47,918 nt of DNA from Anaerolineales bacterium (GTDB lineage Bacteria; Chloroflexota; Anaerolineae; Anaerolineales; UBA11579): positions 1 through 47,918 of the forward strand of contig JAHCIH010000014.1 of NCBI GenBank assembly GCA_026129335.1. The letters are read 5' to 3'. The notes below the pieces were generated by a model. It saw nothing but the letters and a program-made list of their open reading frames with translations. It was not told the origin of the DNA and searched no databases. Positions within the stretch are counted from its first letter, which is position 1, and each line of letters opens with the position of its first letter. A program made the position numbers and the translations under genes. Positions 34,818-44,189 of the stretch are shown here, piece by piece.

Positions 34818-35761
34818 TGGACGTGATGGCCCCCGCCTTGCCTTTGGACGCACTGCGCGCCGCCTTCGGCGAGCGCCTGCGTGAGCAGCAGCCGCTGGCG
34901 CGCTATACCTCCGCGCGGCTGGGCGGGGCGGCCGATGCGCTGGTGGTGGCCCACAGCGCCGGCGAGCTGGCTGCCAGCGTCCAGACGCTCTGGGAGCTGG
35001 ACCTGCCCTTCATCATCCTGGGTGGCGGCTCCAATGTGCTGGTCAGCGATGCGGGCGTGCGCGAGGTGGTGTTGCTCAACCAGGCGGGCAAGGTGGTCTT
35101 CAATGCCGGCGAGCAGCCGGGCGTCTGGGCCGAGTCCGGCGCTGGGCTGGGAGTCATCGCCCGCCAGGCGGCGGCCAAGGGACTGGGCGGCCTGGAATGG
35201 GCCGCAGGCATCCCCGGCAGCCTGGGCGGCGCTGTCGCCGGCAACGCCGGCGCTCACGGCGGCGACACTGCCGGGGTGCTGGAGTTGGCAGACATCTTGC
35301 ATCGTACCCAGGGCAGGGTGCAATGGGGTCCCGAGCAGCTGGCTTACAGCTATCGCACCAGCTGGCTGAAGGCCAACCCTGGGCAGGCCGTGCTGCTGGC
35401 CGCCAGGCTGCGCCTGGAGCACAAACCGGAGGCGGAAATCCGCGCCGCGATGGACAGCTTCCTGGCCTACCGCCGGCTGACCCAGCCGCCGGGGGCCAGC
35501 ATGGGCTCCATGTTTAAGAACCCGCCGGGCGACAGCGCCGGCCGCCTCATCGAGGCCACCGGGCTGAAGGGCCTGGGGCGGGGCGAAGCGCAAATCAGCC
35601 CTTTGCACGCCAACTTCTTCCTTAATAAGGGCGGCGCGCAAGCGGCGGATGTGTATGCACTTATTCAGCAGGCCCGCCAGGCGGTCAAAGACCAATCCGG
35701 CGTGGACTTGCAACTGGAAGTGGAATTGATTGGTGACTGGAATGATGCTGAGCAAGCTTAA
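34817..35761 (+). CDS. murB: UDP-N-acetylenolpyruvoylglucosamine reductase
   Basis: A 314-residue FAD enzyme that reduces UDP-GlcNAc-enolpyruvate to UDP-MurNAc. FAD-binding blocks: LGGAADALVVAHSAGELAAS, ILGGGSNVLVSD, WAAGIPGSLGGAVAGNAGAHGG; catalytic region AYSYRTSWLK and GSMFKNPPGDSAGRLIEATGLKG, with C-terminal QLEVELIGDW. This is the shorter type that uses YSYR...SMFKNP. ATG 34817 overlaps the upstream stop by 1 nt; ATG 34826 is an alternative. Confidence 0.95.
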   Translation: MDVMAPALPLDALRAAFGERLREQQPLARYTSARLGGAADALVVAHSAGELAASVQTLWELDLPFIILGGGSNVLVSDAGVREVVLLNQAGKVVFNAGEQPGVWAESGAGLGVIARQAAAKGLGGLEWAAGIPGSLGGAVAGNAGAHGGDTAGVLELADILHRTQGRVQWGPEQLAYSYRTSWLKANPGQAVLLAARLRLEHKPEAEIRAAMDSFLAYRRLTQPPGASMGSMFKNPPGDSAGRLIEATGLKGLGRGEAQISPLHANFFLNKGGAQAADVYALIQQARQAVKDQSGVDLQLEVELIGDWNDAEQA

Positions 35762-36863
35762 GGTAGCCGTCCTCTTCGGCGGGCGCTCCGGCGAACATGC
35801 CGTCTCGTTGATGTCGGCTAAGTTCGTGCTGTCCATGCTCGACGCGGCCAAATACGAAGTCACCCAGGTGGGCATCAGCAAGGATGGCGAATGGTGGACC
35901 GGCGCCGATGTGCTTGCTGCCCTGGAGCGCGAAGACACCGGCGACCTGCACCCGGCCACGCTGCTGCCCGACCCGACCCGCGGCGGCCTGCGACGCATTG
36001 AGATCACCTCGGCGGGCGAACTGCTGCACACCCTGGCCGATGTGGACGTGGTCTTCCCGGTGCTGCACGGCACCTTCGGCGAAGACGGCACCCTGCAGGG
36101 CCTGCTTGAGATGGCCGGCGTGGCCTATGTGGGGGCGGGCGTGCTCGGCTCCGCTGCCGGCATGGACAAGGCGCTCTTCGCCGATGTGATGCGCGCCAAC
36201 GGCGTGCCGGTGGTCAACACTGTCTTGCTGCTGCGCTCGGAGATTGAAAGCGATGTTGAGGCCGCCGTGCGCATAGCCGAGACGGTTGGCGACTACCCCT
36301 TGTTCGTCAAGCCCGCCAACCTGGGCTCTTCCGTGGGCGTGAGCAAAGCAGAGAGCCGTGCGGATTTGGTCGAAGCGCTGATCTACGCCGCCCAGTACGA
36401 CCGCCGCGTGGTGGTACAGAAGGGCCACAAGGTGCGCGAAATCGAGGTGGCCGTGTTGGGCAACGACCAGCCGCAGGCTTCCCAGTGCGGTGAGGTGGTG
36501 CCCGAGGCCGAGTTTTACAGCTACGAGGCCAAGTACCACGATGAGCGCTCCAAGACCTACATCCCCGCCGATATCCCCGCCGAGACCGCCGAGCGCATCC
36601 GTGAGCTGGCCGTGCGGGCCTATAAGGCAGTGGACCTGGCGGGCATGGCCCGCGTGGATTTTTTTCTTGACCAGGAGAATGGCGAAGTGTACTTGAACGA
36701 ATTGAACACCTTGCCGGGTTTCACCCAAATCAGCATGTACCCGCAGCTGTGGGCCGCCAGCGGCGTCCCCGGCGCAGAGCTGGTGGACCGCTTGATCGAA
36801 CTGGCCCTCGAGCGGCATGCCCAGCGCGGCCAGCAGCGCTTCGAATACACGAAGGGAGGCTGA
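35742..36863 (+). CDS. ddl: D-alanine--D-alanine ligase
   Basis: A 373-residue ATP-grasp ligase making D-Ala-D-Ala for MurF. Visible are VAVLFGGRSGEHAVSLMSA, VLHGTFGEDGTLQGLLEMAGVAYVG, FVKPANLGSSVGVSKAES, and the metal site RVDFFLDQENGEVYLNELNTLPGFTQISMYPQLW. Two adjacent ATGs (35742, 35745) are possible starts; both overlap the end of murB by about 20 nt. ftsQ begins 1 nt after the stop. Confidence 0.95.
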   Translation: MMLSKLKVAVLFGGRSGEHAVSLMSAKFVLSMLDAAKYEVTQVGISKDGEWWTGADVLAALEREDTGDLHPATLLPDPTRGGLRRIEITSAGELLHTLADVDVVFPVLHGTFGEDGTLQGLLEMAGVAYVGAGVLGSAAGMDKALFADVMRANGVPVVNTVLLLRSEIESDVEAAVRIAETVGDYPLFVKPANLGSSVGVSKAESRADLVEALIYAAQYDRRVVVQKGHKVREIEVAVLGNDQPQASQCGEVVPEAEFYSYEAKYHDERSKTYIPADIPAETAERIRELAVRAYKAVDLAGMARVDFFLDQENGEVYLNELNTLPGFTQISMYPQLWAASGVPGAELVDRLIELALERHAQRGQQRFEYTKGG

Positions 36864-36864
36864 G

Positions 36865-37824
36865 ATGTCCCTGACCCGCGCCGAAATCGTCCGCGCCCGC
36901 CGCATGCAGCGCCGCGACAGCCAGCCGTTGCTGGAACGCGCCTCCCTGAACGTCGGCCTGCGCAAGGCGGCGAGCGAGCCTCAGATGGTTGCTCGCAACC
37001 CCGAAGTCGAACGCCGCCACGCCGCCCAGAGCGCCGTGCGACCGCGCCGTGCCCACTACCTCAAGCTGGCCGAAGACGGCGCCCAGCTGCGCCTGCCAGT
37101 GCTGCCCGCTCTAAGTGTCGGCGCCCGCCTGGTCTCCGGCTTGCTGGCTGCCGCCTGCATAGCGCTGCTCTATCTGATGGCGAGCAGCAGCGCTTTCATC
37201 GTCTCGGAGGCTAATTTGCAGGGCGCCCAACGCCTGGACGCCGCGGCGGTCAACCGTGCCCTCGGCGTGGCCGGGGCTTCGGTCTTCGCCGTGCAACCCG
37301 ATCAACTGCTGGCACTGCTGCACCAGCAGTTCCCCGAACTGGAGCGCGTCTCGATCAGCGTGGGCTTCCCCGCAGGCGTCACCGTGCGCGTACTGGAACG
37401 CCAGCCGGCGCTGGCCTGGGAGCAGGCCGGCCTGCTGGTCTGGGTGGACGCTGCGGGCGTGGCCTTCACGCCGCAGGAGGACGGCGAGAGCCTGGTGCAT
37501 GTCACCGCGCTGGATGCTCCGCCGATGATGAAGACCGACGAGTACGGCCGCCACCAGCTGCTGCGTCGCGAGATGGTCTCGGCGATCCAGATTCTCAGCC
37601 AGATCGCCCCGCAGGGCGCCGCGCTGATCTACGACCCGGCACTGGGCTTCGGCTGGAACGACCCGGGCGGCTGGAAGGCCTTCTTCGGCCAGGACGGCTC
37701 GGACATCGTGCAGCGCATGGCGATCTATCGCTCGATTTTGGCCGAACTGGCTGAGCGCAGATTGACCCCTACATTGGTTAGCGTGGCCGAGTTGCATGCG
37801 CCATACTACCGGATGGACTATTAA
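36865..37824 (+). CDS. ftsQ: FtsQ/DivIB-type division protein
   Basis: A 319-residue bitopic protein that bridges early and late divisome parts. It has a long basic cytoplasmic region (1-80, RRMQRRDSQ, RPRRAHY), one membrane segment at about 84-106 (VGARLVSGLLAAACIALLYLM), and a POTRA domain at about 110-180 (FIVSEANLQGAQRLDAAAVNRALGVAGASVFAV, then FPELERVSISVGFPAGVTVRVLERQPALAWEQ), typical of FtsQ. GGGAGG (36854-36859) precedes ATG 36865. The position between ddl and ftsA is the canonical one. Confidence 0.92.
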   Translation: MSLTRAEIVRARRMQRRDSQPLLERASLNVGLRKAASEPQMVARNPEVERRHAAQSAVRPRRAHYLKLAEDGAQLRLPVLPALSVGARLVSGLLAAACIALLYLMASSSAFIVSEANLQGAQRLDAAAVNRALGVAGASVFAVQPDQLLALLHQQFPELERVSISVGFPAGVTVRVLERQPALAWEQAGLLVWVDAAGVAFTPQEDGESLVHVTALDAPPMMKTDEYGRHQLLRREMVSAIQILSQIAPQGAALIYDPALGFGWNDPGGWKAFFGQDGSDIVQRMAIYRSILAELAERRLTPTLVSVAELHAPYYRMDY

Positions 37825-37826
37825 AC

Positions 37827-39059
37827 ATGGCCGCTCCCATCGTCGTCGGTATTGACATCGGCACCACCAAGGTATGCACCATCGTGGCTCGCGTAGAGAC
37901 GGATGGCCGCGTGCGCGTCCTGGGTATGGGCATCGAGCCCTCGCAGGGCGTGCGTAAAGGCACCGTGGTGGACATCAACGCCGCCACCCGCGCCATCGGC
38001 CACTCCATCGACAAGGCGGAGCGCAGCTCCGGCCTGGAGATTACCTCGGCGCTGGTCAGCCTGGCCGGCTCACACATCAATTCGCAGAACAACCGCGGCG
38101 CGGTGGGCATCGCCGGCCGCGTGATCACCCCGGCGGATGTCTCCCGCGCCATCGAAGTGGCCCGCGCCGTGCCCGTGCCGCACAACCGCGAGATCATCCA
38201 CGTCATCCAGCGCAACTTCAACGTGGACGGCCAGGAGGGCATTGCCATCCCCGTGGGCATGCATGGCTACCGCCTGGAAGTCGAGACGCATATCATCAGC
38301 GCCGCTGCCTCCACGGTGGACAATCTGCGCCAGTGCGTGGCCCAGTCCGGCGTCAACGTCAGCCAGTTCGTGCTCAACCCGCTGGCCTCCGCCGAGGCAG
38401 TGCTCACCCCCACGGAACGCGAGATGGGCGTGCTGATCTGCGACATCGGCGGCGGCACCACGGATGTGGCCATCTTGGTGGAAGGCGACATCTGGTACAC
38501 CATGGTCATCCCGGTGGGCGGCAACCAGATCACCTCGGACATTGCGCACGGGCTGCGCATCCCCTTCTCGCAGGCCGAGGACATCAAGATCCGCTATGGC
38601 CATTGCCTGCCGGGCGAGATCGAGCCGGGCGAAACCTTTGCGGTCAAATCCTTCGGCAGCGAAGAGCAGGCCGAGATCAACCGCCACCAGATGGCCGAGA
38701 TCATCGAAGCCCGCGTGGAAGAGATCTTCACCCTGGTGCAGCAAGGCATCAAGCGCGCCAGCCTGGACGAGAGCCTGCTGCCCGCCGGCATGGTGCTCAC
38801 CGGGGGCTCCGCCGGGTTGCGCGGCATGCCGGAACTGGCCGAGCGCGTGCTGCGCATGCCGGTGCGCGTGGGCAAGCCGGACAAACTCACCGGCATGGTG
38901 GACAAGTTGCAATCGCCTGCCTTTGCCACCAGCGTGGGCCTGCTGCGTTGGGCGGTGCTGATGAGCGAAGTGGCGCCGAAAGAAGAATCGACCAACGGCC
39001 ATCACCCCGGCATGGACTGGGACAAGGTGAAAGACATTCTCAAGAGGTTTTTGCCCTAG
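37827..39059 (+). CDS. ftsA: Cell division protein FtsA
   Basis: A 410-residue actin-like ATPase that tethers FtsZ to the membrane. ATP-site motifs: VGIDIGTTKVCTIVARV (phosphate 1), ICDIGGGTTDVAIL (phosphate 2) and GMVLTGGSAGLRGMPELAE (adenosine). The 1C subdomain lies between (NRGAVGIAGRVITPADVSRAIEVAR). The C-terminus ends WDKVKDILKRFLP, the amphipathic membrane-targeting helix. ATG 37827 follows ftsQ by 2 nt. Confidence 0.97.
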   Translation: MAAPIVVGIDIGTTKVCTIVARVETDGRVRVLGMGIEPSQGVRKGTVVDINAATRAIGHSIDKAERSSGLEITSALVSLAGSHINSQNNRGAVGIAGRVITPADVSRAIEVARAVPVPHNREIIHVIQRNFNVDGQEGIAIPVGMHGYRLEVETHIISAAASTVDNLRQCVAQSGVNVSQFVLNPLASAEAVLTPTEREMGVLICDIGGGTTDVAILVEGDIWYTMVIPVGGNQITSDIAHGLRIPFSQAEDIKIRYGHCLPGEIEPGETFAVKSFGSEEQAEINRHQMAEIIEARVEEIFTLVQQGIKRASLDESLLPAGMVLTGGSAGLRGMPELAERVLRMPVRVGKPDKLTGMVDKLQSPAFATSVGLLRWAVLMSEVAPKEESTNGHHPGMDWDKVKDILKRFLP

Positions 39060-39073
39060 AGAGGGCCGGAATT

Positions 39074-39102
39074 TTTAAGGTTAGGCAGACTGCCACCTTA
39101 AA
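39074..39102 (+). other. Hairpin between ftsA and ftsZ
   Basis: TTTAAGGT (39074-39081) pairs with ACCTTAAA (39095-39102), and inside it GGCA (39084-39087) with TGCC (39091-39094) around GAC, leaving a TA bulge. No T-run follows. It may be a processing or regulatory structure that sets the ftsA:ftsZ ratio. Confidence 0.6.
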
Positions 39103-39131
39103 GATTTCACCCTACACTGGAGGCTTGTACT

Positions 39132-40274
39132 ATGGAGGAAGCAATGAAATCTCGTAACCAAGTGGAATCATTCGCCCGCATCAAAGTGGTGGGCGTGGGC
39201 GGCGGCGGCTGCAATGCCGTCAACCGCATGATTGAGCAGGGCATGCCCGGCATTGAATTCGTCGCGGTCAACACCGACGGCCAGGCCCTGCTGCTCTCCA
39301 AGGCCGACACCAAGGTGCGCATTGGCGACAAGCTCACCCGCGGCATGGGCTCCGGGGGCGACCCGGAGACCGGCCGCAAGGCCGCCGAGGAATCTGCCGA
39401 CGAGCTGCTGCAGGTGCTCAACGGCGCCGACATGGTTTTCGTCACCGCCGGCATCGGCGGCGGCACCGGCACCGGCGCCGCGCCGGTGGTGGCCAAGCTG
39501 GCCCGCGAGGCCAAGGCGCTGACCATTGGCGTGGTCACCCGCCCGTTCAGCTTCGAAGGCGCCCGCCGCAGCCAGAACGCCGAGGTGGGCATCTCCAACC
39601 TCAAAGACAATGTCGATACGCTGATCGTGATCCCCAACGACCGCCTGCTGCAGGTGGTCGAGAAGCGCTCCAGCCTGACGGATGCCTTCAAGGTCGCCGA
39701 CGACGTGCTGCGCCAAGGCATCCAGGGCATCTCTGAGCTGATTACCGTGCCTGGCCTGATCAACCTGGACTTCGCCGACGTGCGCACGATCATGTCCGAG
39801 GGCGGCGCGGCGCTGATGGCAGTGGGCGAGGGCAACGGTGAGAACCGCGCCCAGGATGCCGCCGAAGCGGCGATCACCAGCAGCTTGCTGGACATCACCA
39901 TCGACGGCGCCCGCGGCATCCTCTTCAACGTCACCGGCGGCCCGAACCTGTCGCTGTTCGAGGTCAACACCGCGGCGGCGATCATCAAGGAAACCGCGCA
40001 CCCCGACGTCAACCTGATCTTCGGCGCAGTGATTGACCCCGAAATGGCCGACGACAAGCTGCGCATCACCGTGATCGCCACCGGCTTCGACCGCAAGGGC
40101 ATGCCGCGGCGCATCCTGCGCACCCAGCCGCCGCGTGAGAACGCCCCGGCTGCGCACGGCGAAGCCGCCCAAAGCGAGGGCTTGCCGGTGGATCAGGACC
40201 AGTTCGAGCCGGCCAACTTCAACACGCAGGACCTGGACATCCCCACCTTCCTGCGCAAACGTGTAGGCAAGTAA
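39132..40274 (+). CDS. ftsZ: Cell division protein FtsZ
   Basis: A 380-residue tubulin-like GTPase that forms the Z-ring. The N-terminal [16 protein letters not shown], the GTP signature GGGTGTG (109-115), the T7-loop region [13 protein letters not shown] and the conserved tail [11 protein letters not shown] (FtsA-binding peptide) are all present. Two starts are possible: ATG 39132 with GGAGG at 39119-39123 (8-nt gap), and ATG 39144 with GGAGG at 39134-39138 (5-nt gap), which would remove MEEA. CTGCCA (39090-39095) and TACACT (39113-39118), 17 bp apart, could be an internal promoter. Tandem hairpins close the cluster. Confidence 0.98.
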   Translation: MEEAMKSRNQVESFARIKVVGVGGGGCNAVNRMIEQGMPGIEFVAVNTDGQALLLSKADTKVRIGDKLTRGMGSGGDPETGRKAAEESADELLQVLNGADMVFVTAGIGGGTGTGAAPVVAKLAREAKALTIGVVTRPFSFEGARRSQNAEVGISNLKDNVDTLIVIPNDRLLQVVEKRSSLTDAFKVADDVLRQGIQGISELITVPGLINLDFADVRTIMSEGGAALMAVGEGNGENRAQDAAEAAITSSLLDITIDGARGILFNVTGGPNLSLFEVNTAAAIIKETAHPDVNLIFGAVIDPEMADDKLRITVIATGFDRKGMPRRILRTQPPRENAPAAHGEAAQSEGLPVDQDQFEPANFNTQDLDIPTFLRKRVGK

Positions 40275-40275
40275 C

Positions 40276-40351
40276 GCGACCTTGCCCGGCCCTTCCTCCC
40301 CGGGCAGTCGCACAAGAACGCCCCGCCAACCGGCGGGGCGTTCTGTTTTTT
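40276..40351 (+). terminator. Tandem hairpins ending the dcw cluster
   Basis: The first hairpin (40276-40289 with 40300-40311) has 12 bp with a CT bulge and no T-run. The second is a perfect 13-bp stem (40315-40327 with 40332-40344, loop AACC) followed by GTTTTTT, a strong Rho-independent terminator. Confidence 0.93.
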
Positions 40352-40402
40352 CCTACGCCAACCTGACGCAAACCTAAAAGTTTTGTCAGATGGGCAAAGT
40401 TG

Positions 40403-40445
40403 GGACACAAAAGGCTTGTGTCCGGAAATCCATGCATGCTAGAAT
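40403..40445 (+). promoter_or_regulatory. Palindromic operator and promoter of nrdR-nrdJ
   Basis: GGACACAA (40403-40410) and TTGTGTCC (40416-40423) form a perfect 8-bp inverted repeat with a 5-bp spacer. TTGTGT (40416-40421) is also the -35, 18 bp before an extended -10, TGC-TAGAAT (TAGAAT at 40440-40445). The halves ACACAA/TTGTGT match those of NrdR boxes, though known boxes have a 4-bp centre. The rest of the leader to 40527 has a CCCCC/GGGGG hairpin (40486-40503) and no gene. Confidence 0.7.
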
Positions 40446-40527
40446 GGCGAACTTTCCGCCCAAATATTGGCAGTTCTTGTGCCATCCCCCCAGATGTAGG
40501 GGGCGAAAGAAGGATTAGCGAAGCCAA

Positions 40528-40989
40528 ATGCAGTGCCCGCATTGCAAAGATCCCGACCAGGAAGGCAGCAAGGTCATCGACACCACGCACGACTCGCGCG
40601 GCGGCATCCGCCGCCGCCGGGAGTGCAAGAACTGCGGCAAGCGCTACAGCACCTACGAGCGGCCCGTGCTGGCTGCGCCGATGCTGATCAAGAAAGACGG
40701 CAGCCGTGAAGAGTTTGATCGCGAGAAGCTGACCCACAGCGTGCAGCTGGCCTGCGTCAAGCTGCCGGTCTCTGCGGCGGACATCGACCACCTGGTCGGC
40801 AACATCGAGACCGCCCTGATGCAGATGGAGAAGCCCGAAGTGCCTTCGCGCGTCGTGGGCGACATGGTGATCGCCGGCCTCAAAGACCTGAACGAGATCG
40901 CATACATCCGTTTCGCCCTGGTGTACCTGGGGCTGAACGATCTGCACACCATCCGGGAAGAAGTAGACAAACTCATCGAAGCCGGGTAG
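40528..40989 (+). CDS. nrdR: Transcriptional repressor NrdR
   Basis: A 153-residue regulator of ribonucleotide reductase genes that senses ATP/dATP. It has a zinc ribbon (CPHC at 3-6, CKNC at 33-36), the basic [19 protein letters not shown] strand, and an ATP-cone from about 48 ([24 protein letters not shown]) to 140, ending [19 protein letters not shown]. The nearest ribosome site is AAGGA, rather far upstream. It lies directly before nrdJ, its expected target, behind a palindrome that overlaps the promoter. Confidence 0.97.
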   Translation: MQCPHCKDPDQEGSKVIDTTHDSRGGIRRRRECKNCGKRYSTYERPVLAAPMLIKKDGSREEFDREKLTHSVQLACVKLPVSAADIDHLVGNIETALMQMEKPEVPSRVVGDMVIAGLKDLNEIAYIRFALVYLGLNDLHTIREEVDKLIEAG

Positions 40990-40990
40990 G

Positions 40991-41030
40991 CGAAGCCGTC
41001 CCCCGCCTTTCGCAGGGCGGGGTGTCTTCG
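40991..41030 (+). other. Hairpin between nrdR and nrdJ
   Basis: CCCCGCC (41001-41007) pairs with GGCGGGG (41016-41022), and CGAAG (40991-40995) with CTTCG (41026-41030) outside an internal loop. No T-run follows, so read-through to nrdJ is expected; it could stabilise or process the nrdR-nrdJ message. Confidence 0.5.
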
Positions 41031-41066
41031 TCTCCCACAAGCACGAGCACGACAGGAGAACGACCG

Positions 41067-43640
41067 ATGTTGAAGCAAGCCAAACCCTCCAAATCCCAAG
41101 CTAGCGACGGCCTGCTGCCGACCCCGCCGCGCCCCAAAGCGCTCAAGCCGATCAAGCTGAGCGACAACGCCCTGGAAGTCTTCAAGCGGCGCTACATGCG
41201 CCGTGGGCAGGATGGCAAGCCCGTGGAAGCCGTGGAAGAGACCTACTGGCGGGTGGCTTACCACGTGGGCAAGGTGGAGGCGGAGTGGGGCGGCGACCCG
41301 CTGAAAGCCGGCGCCGACTTCTACGACCTGCTCGGCTCCCAGCGCTTCACGCCCAACTCGCCGACCTTCACCGGCGCGGGCACGCCCATTGGCCAGCTGG
41401 CCGCCTGCTTCGTGCTGCCGATCAGCGACGACATGGGCCGCGCCTCCTCCGGCATCTTCCAGACCCTGCGCGACGCCGCCCTCATCCAGCAGACCGGCGG
41501 CGGCAACGGCTTCGCCTTCTCCCGCCTGCGCCCCAAGGACGCCCACGTCAAGACCTCCGCCGGCCGCGCCACCGGCCCGGTCGGCTTCCTGCGCGTCTAC
41601 GACCAGGCCTTCGGCGAGATCGCCCAGGGCGGCACGCGCCGCGGGGCCAACATGGCCGTGCTGCGCTGCGACCATCCTGATGTGGAAGAATTCATCACCT
41701 GCAAGACGGACGAGAACTCGATCACCAACTTCAATATTTCCGTAGGCATCACCGACGCTTTCATGCGCGCAGTGCGCGACGACGCCGACTGGGACCTGCG
41801 CTTCATCGACGTCTCCAACCCGGCGACCAAGGGCTTCGACGGCACGCTGGAGCAGGCCGAAGCCGCCGGGCTGCCGATCAAGGTCTACAAGACGGTGCGC
41901 GCCCGCGAACTGTTCGACAAGATCGTGCAGCAGGCCCACCACAACGGCGAGCCGGGCTGCCTCTTCCTGGATGCAGCCAACCGCAGCAACCCCGTGCCGC
42001 ACCTGTACCCGCTGGAGGCGACCAACCCCTGCGGCGAGCAGTGGCTCGGCCCCTATGAGAACTGCTGCCTGGGTTCGATCAACCTGGCCCAGCACTTTGG
42101 CCCTGATGGTACGGTGGACTGGGAGAAGCTGCGCCAGACGGTGGTGCTCTCCACCCGCTTCCTGGACGACGTGGTGCAGGAGAACGCCTACGTGCCCGCC
42201 GTGCCGCAGCTGCGCGAAGCGGCGCTGAATGCCCGCCGCATCGGCCTGGGCATCATGGCCCTGGCCGACCTGCTGTATCACGTGGGCATCCGCTACGGCT
42301 CCGAAGAGGGCCAGGAGTTCAGCGCGCAGGTGATGGAGTTCGTGCGCTATCACTGCATGCAGACCAGCATCGAGCTGGCCCGCGAGCGCGGCCCGTTCAC
42401 CGCCATCCAGGGCAGCATCTACGACCCGGCCAGGATGACCTGGGAGCCGCCCGTGCCGCTGCGCAGCTACCAGCACGACTACGGCCGCCCGGCGCTGGAC
42501 TGGGACGAGATCGTCAGCGGTATCAAGCAGCACGGCATCCGCAACGCCGCCCAGACCACCATTGCGCCCACCGGCACCATCGCCACCGTCTCCGGCTGCG
42601 AGGGCTACGGCTGCGAGCCGGTCTTCGCATTGGCTTACCTGCGCCACGTCAACGACAACGGCAAGGACCTGACCCTGACCTACACCAGCCCGATGTTCGA
42701 AGCGGCGCTGAACCACAGCGGCCTGGACGCCAAGACGCGCAAGAAGGTCATCGAACAAGTCGTCGCCGAGGGCAGCTGCCACAATGTGAAGGAGTTGCCT
42801 GAGGCGCTGCGCGACACCTTCGTCGTCTCGGCCGACATCACCGCCGAGGAGCACGTGCGCATGCAGGGGGCGCTGCAAGCCTTCGTGGACAACAGCCTGT
42901 CCAAGACGGTCAACTTCCCCGCCGGCGCCACGGAAGACGATGTGGCCACGGCGTACATGCTGGCCTGGGAGCTGGGCGCCAAGGGCATCACCGTCTACGT
43001 CACCGGTTCGCGCGACAAGGTCGTGCTGGAGACACACGCCACCGCCAAGAGCAAGGAGCCGCAGGCCGCCGAAGCCGAGCCGCTGTGGAACGAGAGCCGC
43101 AAGCCGCGCTCCGGCGTGCTGCACGGCTCCACCTATAAGACGGAAACGCCGCTGGGCACCGTCTTCGTCACTGTGAACAAGAACGGCGATGAGCAGCCCT
43201 TTGAGGCCTTTATCACCAGCGCCAAAGCGGGCTCCGAAACCGCGGCGGTCTCCGAGGCCATCGGCCGGCTGATCTCCTACATTCTGCGCCTGGCTTCGCC
43301 CATCGCGCCCCGCCAGCGCCTTACCGAGATCCGCAACCAGCTGGCCGGCCTGGGCGGCGACCGCCAGCTGGGCCTTGGCCCGCGCAAGGTGCGCTCCCTG
43401 CCCGACGGCGTCAGCCAGGCCCTGGACCAGTACCTGGCTGACAGCGAAGAGGCCGCCGATGCAGCTTCGGCCAGCGCGGCCCCGACGCCAGCCGCCGCCA
43501 AGCAGGCCGGCGGCGGCCCGGCCCCCGCGCCCGGCGCCTTCGCCGCCGTCGGCGAACTGTGCCCCGAGTGCGGCCACGCTACCCTCGTCAACACCGAAGG
43601 CTGCAAGAAGTGCTACACCTGCAGCTATAGTGAGTGTTGA
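41067..43640 (+). CDS. nrdJ: Adenosylcobalamin-dependent (class II) ribonucleoside reductase
   Basis: An 857-residue class II reductase that makes deoxynucleotides with or without oxygen using vitamin B12 coenzyme. The core shows [25 protein letters not shown] (redox Cys 114), [16 protein letters not shown], the active-site NPCGE (N320, C322, E324), [12 protein letters not shown] and [23 protein letters not shown]-terminal Ala/Pro linker leads to a Cys-rich tail, [21 protein letters not shown], typical of class II enzymes that use thioredoxin. No N-terminal ATP-cone is seen. ATG 41067 has AGGAG at 41054-41058. It shares its promoter with nrdR. No cobalamin riboswitch was found upstream. Confidence 0.96.
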   Translation: MLKQAKPSKSQASDGLLPTPPRPKALKPIKLSDNALEVFKRRYMRRGQDGKPVEAVEETYWRVAYHVGKVEAEWGGDPLKAGADFYDLLGSQRFTPNSPTFTGAGTPIGQLAACFVLPISDDMGRASSGIFQTLRDAALIQQTGGGNGFAFSRLRPKDAHVKTSAGRATGPVGFLRVYDQAFGEIAQGGTRRGANMAVLRCDHPDVEEFITCKTDENSITNFNISVGITDAFMRAVRDDADWDLRFIDVSNPATKGFDGTLEQAEAAGLPIKVYKTVRARELFDKIVQQAHHNGEPGCLFLDAANRSNPVPHLYPLEATNPCGEQWLGPYENCCLGSINLAQHFGPDGTVDWEKLRQTVVLSTRFLDDVVQENAYVPAVPQLREAALNARRIGLGIMALADLLYHVGIRYGSEEGQEFSAQVMEFVRYHCMQTSIELARERGPFTAIQGSIYDPARMTWEPPVPLRSYQHDYGRPALDWDEIVSGIKQHGIRNAAQTTIAPTGTIATVSGCEGYGCEPVFALAYLRHVNDNGKDLTLTYTSPMFEAALNHSGLDAKTRKKVIEQVVAEGSCHNVKELPEALRDTFVVSADITAEEHVRMQGALQAFVDNSLSKTVNFPAGATEDDVATAYMLAWELGAKGITVYVTGSRDKVVLETHATAKSKEPQAAEAEPLWNESRKPRSGVLHGSTYKTETPLGTVFVTVNKNGDEQPFEAFITSAKAGSETAAVSEAIGRLISYILRLASPIAPRQRLTEIRNQLAGLGGDRQLGLGPRKVRSLPDGVSQALDQYLADSEEAADAASASAAPTPAAAKQAGGGPAPAPGAFAAVGELCPECGHATLVNTEGCKKCYTCSYSEC

Positions 43641-43660
43641 GTTTAGACCAAGTAATTCAT

Positions 43661-43713
43661 ATCTAAAAAGAATGAAGCAGTTGCCTTCAGGCAACTGCTT
43701 CATTCTTTTAGAT
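43661..43713. terminator. Long terminator hairpin after nrdJ
   Basis: Arms 43661-43685 and 43690-43713 pair over 24 bp with one A bulge and a TTCA loop; the outer A/T-rich part supplies A- and T-runs on both strands, so it can serve nrdJ and the convergent minus-strand gene. Confidence 0.88.
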
Positions 43714-43726
43714 AGTGGAGCTGTCT

Positions 43727-44095
43727 CTATACTTCGTGTTCGCTTATTAGGCCAGAGTACTCGCCAACTCTGTCCTCACTTGCATGCTTTCGGACGGCTT
43801 TCCACCATTGTGGCCATTCTTTTCTAAAAGCCGGCAGTGGCTCGCCATCCCACTTCAGTTCCTTGAGTGTTGTTTCTAATCTTGCTCGTAATTCGCCGAA
43901 CTCCTTTAGTAATTTGTTGCAGTCCAGTGCCCTCTGTATCGCAAATTTCCTGTAGGTGGGTACATCAATCTCAGATTGCATCCAAGCAAAGCTTAGAGCT
44001 TCATGCTTTCTCCACATTTCGAACTCAAGGTAACAAAGCTCGACAAAAAGGGTGCTTCGGTCTCGAGTAACCTTTGCGTTTTTTTTGCTTACCAT
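43727..44095 (-). CDS. Low-GC hypothetical protein (122 aa)
   Basis: A 122-residue, mostly helical charged protein I do not recognise. It is rich in Lys, Glu and Trp (EMWRKHEALSFAWMQ, LKELKWDGEPLPAFRKEWPQWWKAVRKH) with no membrane segment or known motif. GGAGG lies 6 nt before ATG 44095. Its codons are far poorer in GC than all neighbouring core genes, and it stands alone between two terminator-like hairpins, which suggests horizontal acquisition. A promoter (TTGGCC at 44219-44214, TAGAAT at 44195-44190) and a leader hairpin precede it. Confidence 0.65.
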   Translation of the reverse strand: MVSKKNAKVTRDRSTLFVELCYLEFEMWRKHEALSFAWMQSEIDVPTYRKFAIQRALDCNKLLKEFGELRARLETTLKELKWDGEPLPAFRKEWPQWWKAVRKHASEDRVGEYSGLISEHEV

Positions 44096-44132
44096 GAGAA
44101 TCCTCCAGTAGTTTATCCAGACCCTTAAACAA

Positions 44133-44159
44133 AGACACCTGCCGAAAAGGCAGGTGTCT
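44133..44159 (-). other. Strong hairpin in the leader of the 43727 gene
   Basis: AGACACCTGCC (44133-44143) and GGCAGGTGTCT (44149-44159) pair perfectly over 11 bp around GAAAA. On the minus strand it lies about 24 nt after the predicted transcription start and is followed by TTTGTTT, resembling an attenuator. Confidence 0.65.
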
Positions 44160-44189
44160 CTCCTGGTAGAAGGGGCGAGTTCATTCTAC

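Noticed and set aside
40352..40527. Cobalamin riboswitch upstream of nrdR-nrdJ
   Set aside because: The gene product needs B12, but the stretch is short and lacks a B12-box (GCCACTG with the conserved core upstream). A GCCACTG at 15515 near recA is isolated and without the rest of the fold.
40653..43703. A 1016-codon open frame on the minus strand, antisense to nrdJ
   Set aside because: It is the mirror of a well-conserved GC-rich gene: stop codons are rare in that antisense frame because of the sense codon bias. Its product has no recognisable motif. Similar long antisense frames over mazG, 4356-6440 and maeB were dismissed for the same reason.
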